Assembly (NCBI RefSeq): GCF_001639105.2
Contig: NZ_CP015285.1
Coordinates: forward strand, 2,100,501 to 2,164,500
DNA length: 64,000 bases
Direction: 5' to 3'
Source: Azospirillum humicireducens
GTDB lineage: Bacteria > Pseudomonadota > Alphaproteobacteria > Azospirillales > Azospirillaceae
A model generated the notes under the pieces. That model had not been told where the DNA came from. It saw only the letters and a program-made list of their open reading frames with translations, and did no database searches. Every line of letters starts with the position of its first letter. Within the stretch, counting starts at the first letter, position 1. This document shows, one piece after another, positions 17,967-27,082 of this stretch. A program made the translations under genes and the position numbers.

Positions 17967-18090
17967 GCCCCCTCCCCATCCCTCCCCCGCTTCGCGGGAG
18001 AGGGGGTAGGATGTTCGTGAACGTAGTTTAACTGCGAAAGCAGCGGAGTTCCCTCTCCCGCCAAAGGCGGGGGAGGGTTAGGGAGGGGGT
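17967..18090. repeat. GC-rich paired-hairpin (BIME-like) repeat, copy C
   Basis: It has the same layout as copy A: CCCCCTCCCCATCCCTCCCC-loop-GCGGGAGAGGGGG, a 40-bp spacer, then the inverted unit with TTCCCTCTCCCGC and GGGGGAGGGTTAGGGAGG. It lies just downstream of asd and upstream of the permease gene, both on the minus strand. Confidence 0.85.
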
Positions 18091-18109
18091 AAAAGTTCAG
18101 CCCGCTCCC

Positions 18110-19129
18110 TCACTCCACCATGTAATCCCGCACCAACAGCTCGGCGATCTGCACGGCGTTCAACGCCGCGCCCTTGCGCAGGTTGTCGGCGACGCACCAG
18201 AAGGACAGGCCGTTCTCCACCGTGAAGTCGTCGCGGATGCGGCTGACGAAGACTGGGTTGTCGCCGGCGACCTCGACCGGGGTGACATAGCCGTCGCCGG
18301 TCTGCTGGTCGACCACCGACACGCCGGGGGCGGCGCGCAGGATGACACGGGCCTCCTCGGCGCTGATCGGCTCCTCCGTCTCGATGTTGATCGCCTCGGC
18401 ATGGCCGATGAAGGTCGGCACGCGGACGCAGGTGGCGGCGACCTTGATCTTCGAATCCAGGATCTTCTTGGTCTCCACCATCATCTTCCACTCTTCCTTG
18501 GTGGAGCCGTCCTCCATGAAGGCGTCGATGTGGGGGATGACGTTGAAGGCGATCTGCTTGGGGAAGACGCTCTTGGCGATGGGGTCGTTGACGAAGATGG
18601 CGCGGGTCTGGGTGAACAGCTCGTCCATCGCCTCCTTGCCGGCACCCGACACCGATTGGTAGGTCGAGACCACGACGCGGCGGATTTTGTAGCGGTCGTG
18701 CAGCGGCTTCAGCGCCACCACCATCTGGATGGTGGAGCAGTTGGGGTTGGCGATGATGCCGCGCTTGCGATACCCGGCCAGCGCCTCCGGATTGACCTCC
18801 GGCACCACCAGCGGCACGTCGGGGTCCATGCGGAAGTGCGAGGTGTTGTCGATCACAATGGCACCGGCGGCGGCGGCGCGCGGCACATGGACGGCCGACA
18901 CCTTGGCGCCGGGCGACGACAGCACGATGTCCACGCCATGGAAGTCGAACTTGTTGAGGTCCTGGACCTTCAGGATGTCGTCCTCGCCATAGGACACCTC
19001 CTGGCCGATCGACTTTTCCGAGGCCAGGGCGATGACCTTGTCGGCCGGGAACTTCCGTTCGGCGAGCGTTTGCAGGATCTCGCGCCCGACATTGCCGGTG
19101 GCGCCGATGACCGCGACGGTATAGCCCAT
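18110..19129 (-). CDS. asd: Aspartate-semialdehyde dehydrogenase
   Basis: The 339-residue enzyme reduces aspartyl phosphate to aspartate semialdehyde with NADPH, the branch point to lysine/diaminopimelate, threonine and methionine. It has the nucleotide-binding GATGNVG (residues 9 to 15), the catalytic Cys131 in NPNCSTIQ, and the QSVSGAG loop. Length and motifs are complete. In many alphaproteobacteria asd follows leuB; here the only leu gene in the window is leuC, over 1.6 kb away in the other orientation. Confidence 0.96.
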   Translation of the reverse strand: MGYTVAVIGATGNVGREILQTLAERKFPADKVIALASEKSIGQEVSYGEDDILKVQDLNKFDFHGVDIVLSSPGAKVSAVHVPRAAAAGAIVIDNTSHFRMDPDVPLVVPEVNPEALAGYRKRGIIANPNCSTIQMVVALKPLHDRYKIRRVVVSTYQSVSGAGKEAMDELFTQTRAIFVNDPIAKSVFPKQIAFNVIPHIDAFMEDGSTKEEWKMMVETKKILDSKIKVAATCVRVPTFIGHAEAINIETEEPISAEEARVILRAAPGVSVVDQQTGDGYVTPVEVAGDNPVFVSRIRDDFTVENGLSFWCVADNLRKGAALNAVQIAELLVRDYMVE

Positions 19130-19344
19130 GACGGTGGTGTCCTTCTGCCGAATATCCGCGAATACAAGAATGATGCCGGAAGGCGATAGGAGCTAGGCGC
19201 TTTCCCTGCGAATTGCAACCCGTCCCCTCAGGAAACCTGCCCTCCGGCCGGGTTGACAGGCCATGGAAGGCGGCGGGAAGATTCTTCCTTCGACTCTGCC
19301 CGCCCTCAACAGCGCCCGAATGGGCCTCCAGGGAGACCTCACGG

Positions 19345-20955
19345 ATGACCAGCTTCAAGCGCAGCCTTGTTGCGCAGACGGTTCTTGGTGCCGCCGCTCT
19401 CGCCCTCGCCGGTTTCACCGCTCCGGCCATCGCCGACACGCCGAAGGACGCGCTGGTGATGGCCTGGCAGTTCGACGACATCGTCAGCCTCGACCCGGCC
19501 GAGATCTTCGAGCTGTCGGGGGCCGAATACAGCGCCCAGGTCTATGACCGGCTGGTCCATTTCGACGTCAACGACGTCAGCAGGATCGAGGGCGATGCCG
19601 CCGAAAGCTGGACCGTGTCGCCAGACGGCAAGACCTTCACCTTCAAGATCCGCGACGGCATCGCCTTCCATTCCGGCAACCCGCTGACGGCGAACGACGT
19701 GGCATGGTCCTTTGCCCGTGCGGTGAAGATGAACAAGGGTCCGGCCTTCATCCTGGCCCAGTTCGGCCTGACGCCGGACAATGTCGAGCAGATGGTGCGC
19801 GCCACCGATCCGCGCACGCTGGTCTTCACCACCGATAAGGCCTATGCGCCGACCTTCGTGCTCTACTGCCTGACCGCCGACATCGGGTCGATCGTCGATT
19901 CGAAGCTGGTGAAGAGCAAGGAGAAGGACGGCGATTACGGCGCCAACTGGCTGAAGACCAACTCAGCCGGCTCCGGCCCCTTCGTGCTGAAGCAATGGAA
20001 GGCGAGCGAGCTGCTGACCTTCGACGCCAACCCGAAATACTGGCGCGGCGCGCCGAAGCTGAAACGCGTTCTGATCCGCCACATCCCGGAACCGGCGACC
20101 CAGCGCCTGCTGCTGGAGAAGGGCGACGTCGATGTCGCGCGCAACCTGAAGCCGGAGCAGTTCGAGCCGCTGAAATCCAGCGACACCATCCGTCTGGTCC
20201 AGGCGCCCAAGGGCACGCTGTGGTATCTGAGCCTGAACCAGAAGAACGCCGCCCTGGCCAAGCCCGAGGTGCGCGAGGCGTTCAAGTATCTTGTCGACTA
20301 TGACGGCATGGCCGGGACCATCATGAACGGCATCGGCGCCGTCCATCAGGCCTTCCTGCCCAAGGGTTTCCTGGGCGCGGTCAACGACAACCCCTACAAG
20401 TACGATCCGGCCAAGGCGAAGGAGCTGCTGGCGAAGGCCGGCTATCCCGACGGCTTCACCGTCAGCATGGATGTCCGCAACACCAACCCGACCCAGGACA
20501 TGGCCCAGGCGATCCAGGCCAGCGCCGCCAAGGCCGGCGTGAAGATCGAGATCATCCCCGGCGACGGCAAGCAGGTGCTGACCAAATACCGCGCCCGCAA
20601 CCATGAGCTGATGATCCAGCAGTGGGGCGCCGACTATCAGGACCCGAACTCCAACGCCGATACCTTCGCCTCCAACCCGGACAACAGCGACAATGCCAAG
20701 TCCAAGCCGCTGGCCTGGCGCAACGCCTGGGACATCCCGGAACTGACGAAGAAGACCGCCGCCGCGGTCGAGGAGCGCGACAGCGCCAAGCGCGCCCGGA
20801 TGTACGAGGAACTCCAGCGCTCGGTCCTGGCCGATTCGCCCTTCGTCATCATGTTCCAGCAGACCGAGATGGTGGCGGAGCGCAAGACCGTCTCCGGCCT
20901 CGTCTGGGGTCCCAGCTTCGACACCAACTATTACTGGAAGGCCGAGAAGAAGTAA
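19345..20955 (+). CDS. ABC transporter substrate-binding protein, family 5 (peptide/opine type)
   Basis: The 536-residue protein begins with a classic signal peptide ending in APAIA-DT near residue 30 and continues as a family-5 extracellular solute-binding protein (SLDPAEIFELSGAEYSAQVYD, then KTFTFKIRDGIAFHSGNPLTANDV). Proteins of this family deliver di- and oligopeptides, nickel, opines or similar ligands to DppBCDF-type importers. No permease or ATPase gene lies beside it, so its partners are encoded elsewhere. The ATG at 19345 follows a GGGAGA ribosome-binding site. The ligand cannot be judged. Confidence 0.9.
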   Translation: MTSFKRSLVAQTVLGAAALALAGFTAPAIADTPKDALVMAWQFDDIVSLDPAEIFELSGAEYSAQVYDRLVHFDVNDVSRIEGDAAESWTVSPDGKTFTFKIRDGIAFHSGNPLTANDVAWSFARAVKMNKGPAFILAQFGLTPDNVEQMVRATDPRTLVFTTDKAYAPTFVLYCLTADIGSIVDSKLVKSKEKDGDYGANWLKTNSAGSGPFVLKQWKASELLTFDANPKYWRGAPKLKRVLIRHIPEPATQRLLLEKGDVDVARNLKPEQFEPLKSSDTIRLVQAPKGTLWYLSLNQKNAALAKPEVREAFKYLVDYDGMAGTIMNGIGAVHQAFLPKGFLGAVNDNPYKYDPAKAKELLAKAGYPDGFTVSMDVRNTNPTQDMAQAIQASAAKAGVKIEIIPGDGKQVLTKYRARNHELMIQQWGADYQDPNSNADTFASNPDNSDNAKSKPLAWRNAWDIPELTKKTAAAVEERDSAKRARMYEELQRSVLADSPFVIMFQQTEMVAERKTVSGLVWGPSFDTNYYWKAEKK

Positions 20956-20962
20956 GGATACG

Positions 20963-20983
20963 GGGGGCGCTCGCCGCGCCCCC
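20963..20983. terminator. Hairpin between convergent genes
   Basis: GGGGGCGC (20963-20970) pairs with GCGCCCCC (20976-20983) around a five-base loop, eight bases after the binding-protein stop codon and next to the stop of the convergent hydrolase gene. Confidence 0.65.
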
Positions 20984-20990
20984 ACTTCTC

Positions 20991-21596
20991 TCACCCCCAG
21001 GCGCGCGCATCCTCCACCACCACGGCGAGGCTGTCGGACAGGCCGGTGAGTACGCCGCGCTGGATGTCGGCCGCCGGCACCACGCCGCCCTTGCCGTCGG
21101 GAAGGTCGCGAGTTGCAGTGGCCGACGCCACGACCGTCACCCGCCAGCCATGATCCACCGCCGACCGCACGGTGCTGCTGACACAGTTGTGGGTCATGAA
21201 GCCGGCGACGATCATCTCGGTCCGCCCGGTGGCGCGCGCCACCGCCTGAAGGTCGGTCCCGGCGAAGGCGTTGGCGAGCTTCTTCACGATCACCGGCTCG
21301 CCTTCGCGCGGGGAGACGGCCAGGATGATCTCTGCTGTCGGCCCGGTGGGATCGAAGACCGGCGCACCCGCCGCGGTGTGGTGGACGATGTGGATCACCG
21401 GCACGGCGTTGGCGCGGGCAAGGGTCAGCAGCTCCGCCGCCCGCCCCACCGCCGCATCGACTCCCGACAGCCGCAGGGCGCCCTCGGTGTATTCGCGCTG
21501 AAGGTCGATCAGCACCAGCACCGCCTTGTCCAGTGGGGCGGGCGTGTTCGGCGCGCCGACGATCTGGCGCAGGGTCTTGGCGGTTTGGGTTGTCAT
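20991..21596 (-). CDS. Isochorismatase-family cysteine hydrolase
   Basis: The 201-residue protein has the isochorismatase/nicotinamidase fold with the full catalytic triad: Asp31 (VLIDLQREY), Lys105 or Lys106 (VKKLANAF) and Cys138 (THNCVSST). Members hydrolyse C-N or ether bonds in small molecules such as nicotinamide, carbamoylated compounds or isochorismate; the substrate is not evident. It is divergent from a LysR-type regulator 85 bp away, the standard arrangement for a regulator controlling its neighbour. Confidence 0.87.
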   Translation of the reverse strand: MTTQTAKTLRQIVGAPNTPAPLDKAVLVLIDLQREYTEGALRLSGVDAAVGRAAELLTLARANAVPVIHIVHHTAAGAPVFDPTGPTAEIILAVSPREGEPVIVKKLANAFAGTDLQAVARATGRTEMIVAGFMTHNCVSSTVRSAVDHGWRVTVVASATATRDLPDGKGGVVPAADIQRGVLTGLSDSLAVVVEDARAWG

Positions 21597-21681
21597 GGCA
21601 GGCAGCTCCGCTTTCGCTGAAGGTTGATGACGGCGATGCTGCCCCGTTCACCGATGCGCAGCCATCCGCTATCCTTGCACG

Positions 21682-22566
21682 ATGACTGTTCAGAAATTCA
21701 CAGGTCCGCTCGATTGGGACGATCTTCGCGTCTTCCTGGAACTGGCGCGGGCCGGCAGCCTGTCGGCGGCGGCGCGCGGCCTGCGGCTGAGCCATGCCAC
21801 GGTCGGGCGCCGGCTGGCGGCACTGGAGGCCGCGCTCTGCCGCAGCCTGATGGAGCGCCGTCCCGACGGCTATGTCCTGACCGAAGAGGGCGAAAGCGTC
21901 CGCGCCCTCGCCGAAGCGATGGACGAGCGGGCGCAGGCGATCCGCCGCCGCGAGGGCGAGGACGCCGGACTGACCGGCACGGTCAGGCTGACGATGACCC
22001 AGGCGTTGGCCGACATCTTCCTGATCCCCCGCCTGGGACCCTTGCGCGCTGCCAACCCGGCCCTGGATTTGGAAATCATCGTCGACAACCGCACCCTCAG
22101 CCTTGCCCGGCGGGAGGCCGATCTGGCGATCCGGCTGGCCCGGCCGCAACGCGGCGATCTTGTCGGACGGCGGCTGGCGACGCTGGGCTATGGGCTCTAT
22201 GCCGCACCGGACGCACCCGATACGCTGATCGCCTATGACGAGTCGATGGCGGAACTGCCGGAGGCGCTGTGGCTGGAGCGCCATGGCGGCGGCCGGCGCG
22301 TCGCCTTCCGCTCCAACAGCGTGCAGGGTCAACTCGCGGCGGCAGTCGCCGGCTTCGGCACCGCCTTCCTGCCCTGCATGCTGGCGGACGGCGTGGCGGG
22401 GCTGGAACGCCTGCCACTGTCCGGCCCGCCGCTGACCCGCGAGGCTTGGTTGCTGGTCCACCGCGACCGCCGCGAGGTGCCGCGGGTGCGGGCGGTGATC
22501 GAGCATCTGGTGGCGGTCTTCACCGGCGAGAAGCGGCGGTTGGCGGGAAGCGCCGTCGCTCAGTAA
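21682..22566 (+). CDS. LysR-family transcriptional regulator
   Basis: The 294-residue protein has an N-terminal winged helix-turn-helix ([20 protein letters not shown], then [14 protein letters not shown]) and a C-terminal ligand-binding domain of the LysR family. It probably controls the divergently transcribed isochorismatase-family hydrolase and itself. Its last seven bases overlap the 3' end of truA on the opposite strand. Confidence 0.9.
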   Translation: MTVQKFTGPLDWDDLRVFLELARAGSLSAAARGLRLSHATVGRRLAALEAALCRSLMERRPDGYVLTEEGESVRALAEAMDERAQAIRRREGEDAGLTGTVRLTMTQALADIFLIPRLGPLRAANPALDLEIIVDNRTLSLARREADLAIRLARPQRGDLVGRRLATLGYGLYAAPDAPDTLIAYDESMAELPEALWLERHGGGRRVAFRSNSVQGQLAAAVAGFGTAFLPCMLADGVAGLERLPLSGPPLTREAWLLVHRDRREVPRVRAVIEHLVAVFTGEKRRLAGSAVAQ

Positions 22567-23306
22567 CGCGCCGCCATGAAATACAACCCATCCGGCGGGC
22601 AGGTCGGCCCGGCCTTGGCGCGGTCGCGGGCCTCCAGCGCACGGCGCACATCGTCCGCCGTCCATTTGCCGGCGCCGACCAGTTCCAGCGTGCCGACCAT
22701 GTTGCGGACCTGATGGTGCAGGAAGGAACGCGCGGCGGCGTGGACGCGGATTTCGTCGCCCTGACGCTCCACATCCAGCCGGTCCAGCGTCTTCACCGGC
22801 GACTTCGCCTGGCACAGCGCGGCGCGAAAGCTGGAGAAGTCATGCTGACCGACCAGAACCTGTGCCGCCTCATGCATCGCCTCCGCATCCAGCGGGCGGG
22901 TGACATGCCACGCCCGGCCGGCGTCGAGCGCCAGCGGCGCCCGGCGGTTGACGATGCGGTAGACATAGGCGCGGCCGGTCGAGGTCAGGCGGGCGTGGAA
23001 ATCCCCGGTGACAGGCTCCACCTCCAGCACCGCGATGGGCGCCGGCTTCAGGTGGAAGTTCAGGGCGTCGCGCAGCTTCAGGCCGGTGAAGGGCTTCTCC
23101 AGGTCGAAATGGCAGACCTGCCCCAGCGCATGCACCCCGGCATCGGTGCGGCCGGAGCCATGGACCCGCACCAGCTCGCCAGACAGGCGCTGCACCGCCT
23201 CCTCCAGGCTCTGCTGGACGGAGGGGCCATTGTCCTGGCGCTGCCAGCCGACGAAGGGACGGCCGTCATACTCGACGGTCAGTTTCCAGCGCTGCACGGC
23301 GGTCAA
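22560..23306 (-). CDS. truA: tRNA pseudouridine(38-40) synthase
   Basis: The 248-residue protein isomerises uridines 38 to 40 in the tRNA anticodon arm. The catalytic Asp55 lies in [14 protein letters not shown], and the N-terminal [12 protein letters not shown] is typical of TruA. It overlaps the fmt stop by four bases (ATGA type), so it is the third gene of a def-fmt-truA operon, a common arrangement in alphaproteobacteria. Confidence 0.96.
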   Translation of the reverse strand: MTAVQRWKLTVEYDGRPFVGWQRQDNGPSVQQSLEEAVQRLSGELVRVHGSGRTDAGVHALGQVCHFDLEKPFTGLKLRDALNFHLKPAPIAVLEVEPVTGDFHARLTSTGRAYVYRIVNRRAPLALDAGRAWHVTRPLDAEAMHEAAQVLVGQHDFSSFRAALCQAKSPVKTLDRLDVERQGDEIRVHAAARSFLHHQVRNMVGTLELVGAGKWTADDVRRALEARDRAKAGPTCPPDGLYFMAARY

Positions 23307-24247
23307 TCCGCGACGGCTTCGGCAGAGACAGGCTGCCCGACCGCCAGCGCGAAGCCGCGCAGGAAGGCAGCGCCATCCACCGGCGCCTTGCCAGGACGCT
23401 GCACCTTGACCAGCCGCACCGCGCCACCGGCACAGGCAACTGTCAGCCGGTCGTCCAGAAGCGTGCCGGGCGTGCCCGTGCCGGTCGCCGGTTCGGCGGC
23501 CAGAACCTTGATGCGTTCGCCGTTGGCGGCATCGAACCAGCAGCCGGGCCAGGGGGTGAGCGCCCGGACCTGCCGCTCGACGTAATCCGCAGGCTGGGTC
23601 CAGTCGAGACGGCCATCCTCGCGCGTCAGCTTGGCGGCGTAGGTGACGCCCTCCTCCGGCTGCGGCACGGCAGCCAGCGTGCCGGCGGCCAACCCGTCCA
23701 GCGCCGGGACGATCATGCGGGCGCCGAGCGCCGCCAGTTCGTCATGCAGGCTGCTGGCGGTGGTGGCGGGGGTGATCGCCACCGCCTCTTTCGACAGCAT
23801 GGACCCGGTATCGAGCCCGATGTCCATCTGCATGATGGTGATCCCGGTCTCGGCATCGCCGGCCAGGATGGAGCGCTGGATCGGGGCCGCCCCGCGCCAG
23901 CGCGGCAGCAGCGAGCCATGCACGTTGACGCAACCCAGCCGCGGCGCATCCAGGATCGGCTGCGGCAGGATCAGGCCATAGGCGGCGACCACCGCGGCAT
24001 CGGCCTTGAGATCGGCGAACTCGGCCTGGGCCTCGGCAGTGCGCAGGCTCTTGGGCGTGCGCACGGGGATGCCATGCTCCTCGGCGAAGCGGTGGACGGG
24101 CGATTTCTGCACCTGCTGGCCACGGCCGGCGGGGCGCGGCGGCTGGCTGTAGGCGCAGACGACCTGATGCCCCGCCTCGATCAGCGCGGCAAGGCTGGGC
24201 ACGGCGAAATCGGGCGTGCCCATGAAGACGAGACGGAGCGGGGTCAT
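23303..24247 (-). CDS. fmt: Methionyl-tRNA formyltransferase
   Basis: The 314-residue enzyme formylates initiator Met-tRNA using 10-formyl-tetrahydrofolate. It begins [16 protein letters not shown], and shows the catalytic N-x-H motif in [15 protein letters not shown] near residue 110 and the Asp in GLDTGSML near 145. The C-terminal OB-like tRNA-binding domain is present ([14 protein letters not shown]). It is the middle gene of def-fmt-truA, 32 bp after def. Confidence 0.97.
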   Translation of the reverse strand: MTPLRLVFMGTPDFAVPSLAALIEAGHQVVCAYSQPPRPAGRGQQVQKSPVHRFAEEHGIPVRTPKSLRTAEAQAEFADLKADAAVVAAYGLILPQPILDAPRLGCVNVHGSLLPRWRGAAPIQRSILAGDAETGITIMQMDIGLDTGSMLSKEAVAITPATTASSLHDELAALGARMIVPALDGLAAGTLAAVPQPEEGVTYAAKLTREDGRLDWTQPADYVERQVRALTPWPGCWFDAANGERIKVLAAEPATGTGTPGTLLDDRLTVACAGGAVRLVKVQRPGKAPVDGAAFLRGFALAVGQPVSAEAVAD

Positions 24248-24279
24248 CGGATCGTATCGCAGTTCTGTTCTTGGGCTGG

Positions 24280-24792
24280 TCAGGCCGTCGCCTTCTGCAG
24301 CTTCTGGACCTTCTTCAGCAGGATGTTCCGCTTCAGCATCGACAGGTAATCGACGAACAGGACGCCGTTCAGATGGTCGATCTCATGCTGGATGCAGGTG
24401 GCGAGCATCCCGTCGGCCTCGAACTCCTGCTGCTGGTTCTTTTCATCCAGATAGCGGACGCGGATGCGCTGCGGACGGGTGACCTCGGCATACTGCTCCG
24501 GCACCGACAGGCAGCCCTCCTCGCACACCGACTTCTCGTCTGACGACCAGACGATTTCCGGGTTGGCGAGACGGATCGGATTCGCCGGTTCGCCCTTCTC
24601 ATGGACGTCGACGACGATGACGCGGTCGAGCACGCCGACCTGCGGAGCGGCCAGACCGATGCCGTTGGCGTCGTACATGGTCTCCACCATGTCGTCCATC
24701 AGCTTGACGACGCGCGCATCCACTTCGGCGACGGGTTGCGCCTTGCGCTTCAGGATCGGATGCGGGGCGACGAGGATCGGAAGACGGGCCAT
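24280..24792 (-). CDS. def: Peptide deformylase
   Basis: The 170-residue metalloenzyme removes the formyl group from new proteins. All three motifs are intact: [10 protein letters not shown] (44 to 53), EGCLSVP with the metal ligand Cys94, and HEIDH with His136, catalytic Glu137 and His140. It leads the def-fmt-truA operon, so the enzyme that adds the formyl group and the one that removes it are co-transcribed. Confidence 0.97.
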   Translation of the reverse strand: MARLPILVAPHPILKRKAQPVAEVDARVVKLMDDMVETMYDANGIGLAAPQVGVLDRVIVVDVHEKGEPANPIRLANPEIVWSSDEKSVCEEGCLSVPEQYAEVTRPQRIRVRYLDEKNQQQEFEADGMLATCIQHEIDHLNGVLFVDYLSMLKRNILLKKVQKLQKATA

Positions 24793-24931
24793 GGGTGCTC
24801 GATGATGATGGGTGAGTTCAAACGCACAAGGTAGGCGGACCGGGTGTTCCGGTCAAGGAATCGGACCTATGCGAAGGGTGCGGAACCGTTCTCCGAGCAG
24901 GGTTGCGCCGGACGCCGGTTGGGCGTAGTCG

Positions 24932-25741
24932 ATGCCGATCATGCGTGACGCAACCACCGCCCCATCACCTCCCCCGCGCTGGACCCAGGATGCCGCCTTG
25001 GCGCTGGTGTTCCTCACCCGCCTGCCCTTGCCCCCCATCGGCCCGCTCAACGGACCGCTGGCCGAAGGCGCATCGGCGCGGGCGATGGGATGGTTTCCGC
25101 TGGTGGGGGCGTTGGTCGGGCTCGTTGGCGCTGCGGTGTTCGCGCTTGCCGCCCTGCTGCACCTGCCGCCGCTGGCCGGGGCACTGCTGGCCTTGGCGGC
25201 AACCGTCCGGCTGACCGGCGGGCTGCACGAGGATGGCGTGGCCGACGTCGCCGACGGCTTCGGCGGCGGGCGCGATCTGGCGCGCAAGCTGGAGATCATG
25301 CGCGACAGCCGCGTCGGCAGCTATGGTGTTCTGGCGCTGGTCTTCTCGGTCGGCATCCGTGCGGCGGCGCTGGCGGCCCTGCCGGTGCCGGCGGCGGGTG
25401 CGGCGCTGGTGGCGGCGGGCGCCCTGTCGCGCTGCGGACTGGCGGCGATGGCGCGCGTGCTGTCCCCGGCGCGGCGCGACGGGTTGGCGGCGGCGCAGGG
25501 ACGGCCGGCGATGGCGACGGTGGTGCTGGCGCTCGTCTTCGGCATTGCGATTGCGGCGGCGGCTCTCGGTGGGTTGGCCCTGCCGGCGCTGGCGGCGTCC
25601 CTTCTGGGGGTCGCGGCGGTGGGAGCGCTCGCCAAACGCCATCTCGGCGGGCAGACAGGCGACGTCTTCGGCGCCGCCCAGCAGGTGGCGGAAGCCACGG
25701 TCCTGCTGACGCTGTCGGCCCTCATCGGAGCAACGGCATGA
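24932..25741 (+). CDS. cobS: Adenosylcobinamide-GDP ribazoletransferase (cobalamin synthase)
   Basis: The 269-residue integral membrane protein joins adenosylcobinamide-GDP and alpha-ribazole in the last part of cobalamin synthesis. It has the CobS signatures FLTRLPLP, GGLHEDGVADVADGFGGG near residue 95 and RDSRVGSYG, plus several hydrophobic segments. The stop overlaps the ATG of the following phosphatase (ATGA), which fits a cobS-cobC unit. An alternative ATG three codons downstream exists. No cobalamin riboswitch was recognised in the 140 bp upstream. Confidence 0.95.
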   Translation: MPIMRDATTAPSPPPRWTQDAALALVFLTRLPLPPIGPLNGPLAEGASARAMGWFPLVGALVGLVGAAVFALAALLHLPPLAGALLALAATVRLTGGLHEDGVADVADGFGGGRDLARKLEIMRDSRVGSYGVLALVFSVGIRAAALAALPVPAAGAALVAAGALSRCGLAAMARVLSPARRDGLAAAQGRPAMATVVLALVFGIAIAAAALGGLALPALAASLLGVAAVGALAKRHLGGQTGDVFGAAQQVAEATVLLTLSALIGATA

Positions 25742-26382
25742 CCGCGGTGAGCCTTACCCCCCTGACCGTCACCCGCTGGTGGCTGATCCGCCATGCGCCG
25801 GTCCACAACCCGGACAACGTCATCTGCGGGTCGAGCGACCGCGAGGCCGACACCGGCAACCGGGCAGCAGCGGCGGCGCTCGCGGCCAGCCTTCCCGCCG
25901 AAGCCCTGTGGCTGACCAGCCCGCTCCGCCGCAGCCGGCAGACCGCCCAGGCGCTGTGGACCCGCAACCCCCGCCTTGCCGACACGGCGGTGGTGGAGCC
26001 GGCGCTGGCCGAGCAGGATTTCGGCGACTGGGAAGGCATCAGCCACGACACCGCGGCGATGCGCGACGCGGAGGCGGCCGCCCGCTTCTGGCGCGACCCG
26101 GCACGCCACGCCCCACCCGGCGGCGAGAGCTTCGCCGCGGTGATGGAGCGCACGGCAGCGGCGCTGCGCCGGCTGACCGACAGCCATGCGGGACGCGATC
26201 TGGTTGCGGTGATCCACGCCGGCACCATTCGCGGGGCGCTGGCGCTGGCACTGGATCTGACACCGGAAGCGGCACTGCGTTTGCGGATCGATCCCTGGTC
26301 GCTGACCCGGATCGACCACCATCACACCGGGACGGGATCCTGGTCCGTCGGGGGAGTGAACCAGCAGGCCGGAACTTTCTGA
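25738..26382 (+). CDS. cobC: Histidine phosphatase, probable alpha-ribazole phosphatase
   Basis: The 214-residue protein belongs to the phosphoglycerate mutase-like histidine phosphatase family, with the catalytic RHA motif (WLIRHAPVHN, His19), SPLRRSRQTA near 62 and VIHAGTIRGAL near 160. Its translational coupling to cobS indicates alpha-ribazole-5'-phosphate dephosphorylation in cobalamin nucleotide-loop assembly. Function is inferred from the coupling; the fold is certain. Confidence 0.88.
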   Translation: MTAVSLTPLTVTRWWLIRHAPVHNPDNVICGSSDREADTGNRAAAAALAASLPAEALWLTSPLRRSRQTAQALWTRNPRLADTAVVEPALAEQDFGDWEGISHDTAAMRDAEAAARFWRDPARHAPPGGESFAAVMERTAAALRRLTDSHAGRDLVAVIHAGTIRGALALALDLTPEAALRLRIDPWSLTRIDHHHTGTGSWSVGGVNQQAGTF

Positions 26383-26435
26383 CCGCGAAAGGCGTTCCCC
26401 CTGTCTCCGCTGGGCTACCGAACGAGAGGCAGACC

Positions 26436-26972
26436 ATGGTCCATAGCACCACCGCCGGCCACACCCCCGACCAGGGCCCCGACAAGGATGAACTCAAGAA
26501 GCTCTGGGAGATTATGAAGGGCGTTCAGGTCGCGATGATGACGACGCTGGACGACAACGGCCGGCTGAACTCCCGTCCGATGGCGACGCTGTCCCATGCG
26601 GGGTTCGAAGACGGCACCCTGTGGTTCTTCACCCGCGCCCATTCCGAGAAGGTGGCGGAGATCGACCGCCATTGGCGCGTCAATCTCGCCTACTCCAATC
26701 CCGACAAGCAGGATTACGTGTCAGTTTCCGGCATCGCCGAGGTCGTGCGCGACCGCGACAAGATCCGTTTCCTGTGGCGCGACATCATGAGCACCTGGTT
26801 CCCGCAGGGTCCCGACGATCCCGAGGTGGCGCTGCTGAAGGTGTCGGTCGATCAGGCCGAATATTGGGACAGCCCGTCGAGCACCATGGTCTACGCCTAT
26901 GGCTATGTGAAGGCGAAGCTGACCGGCCAGTCGCCGGATCCTGGCGACAACGCGAAGATCGCGTTTCAGTAA
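26436..26972 (+). CDS. Pyridoxamine 5'-phosphate oxidase-like (general stress protein 26 type)
   Basis: The 178-residue protein has a flavin-reductase-like split barrel of the PNPOx family (VAMMTTLDDNGRLNSRPMAT, TLWFFTRAHSEKVAEI, VSVSGIAEVV). This subgroup, typified by B. subtilis general stress protein 26, binds a flavin but its reaction is unknown. A GAGAGG ribosome-binding site precedes the ATG at 26436. A strong bidirectional terminator follows. Confidence 0.85.
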   Translation: MVHSTTAGHTPDQGPDKDELKKLWEIMKGVQVAMMTTLDDNGRLNSRPMATLSHAGFEDGTLWFFTRAHSEKVAEIDRHWRVNLAYSNPDKQDYVSVSGIAEVVRDRDKIRFLWRDIMSTWFPQGPDDPEVALLKVSVDQAEYWDSPSSTMVYAYGYVKAKLTGQSPDPGDNAKIAFQ

Positions 26973-26998
26973 GCTGCGTCCGATAGCACGGGCCTGAC

Positions 26999-27050
26999 AT
27001 GGAAACGCCCTCCCTGCCGACCGCGAGGCCAGCAGGGAGGGCGTTTCCAT
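26999..27050. terminator. 19-bp perfect stem between convergent genes
   Basis: ATGGAAACGCCCTCCCTGC (26999-27017) pairs perfectly with its complement at 27032-27050 around a 14-base loop. It separates the convergent PNPOx-like gene and the helicase gene and should act on both. Confidence 0.75.
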
Positions 27051-27082
27051 TCAGACCTCGGAAGCGTCAGGGACGCTGCCCG

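Noticed and set aside
18078..19481. Longer minus-strand frame overlapping asd
   Set aside because: It is out of frame with the clear asd product and arginine-rich throughout.
19963..22815. 950-codon minus-strand frame spanning the binding-protein, hydrolase and LysR genes
   Set aside because: It crosses several well-supported genes and its translation is compositionally biased and domain-free.
24793..24931. Cobalamin riboswitch ahead of cobS
   Set aside because: The 140 bp do not show a B12-box or enough length for the full fold.
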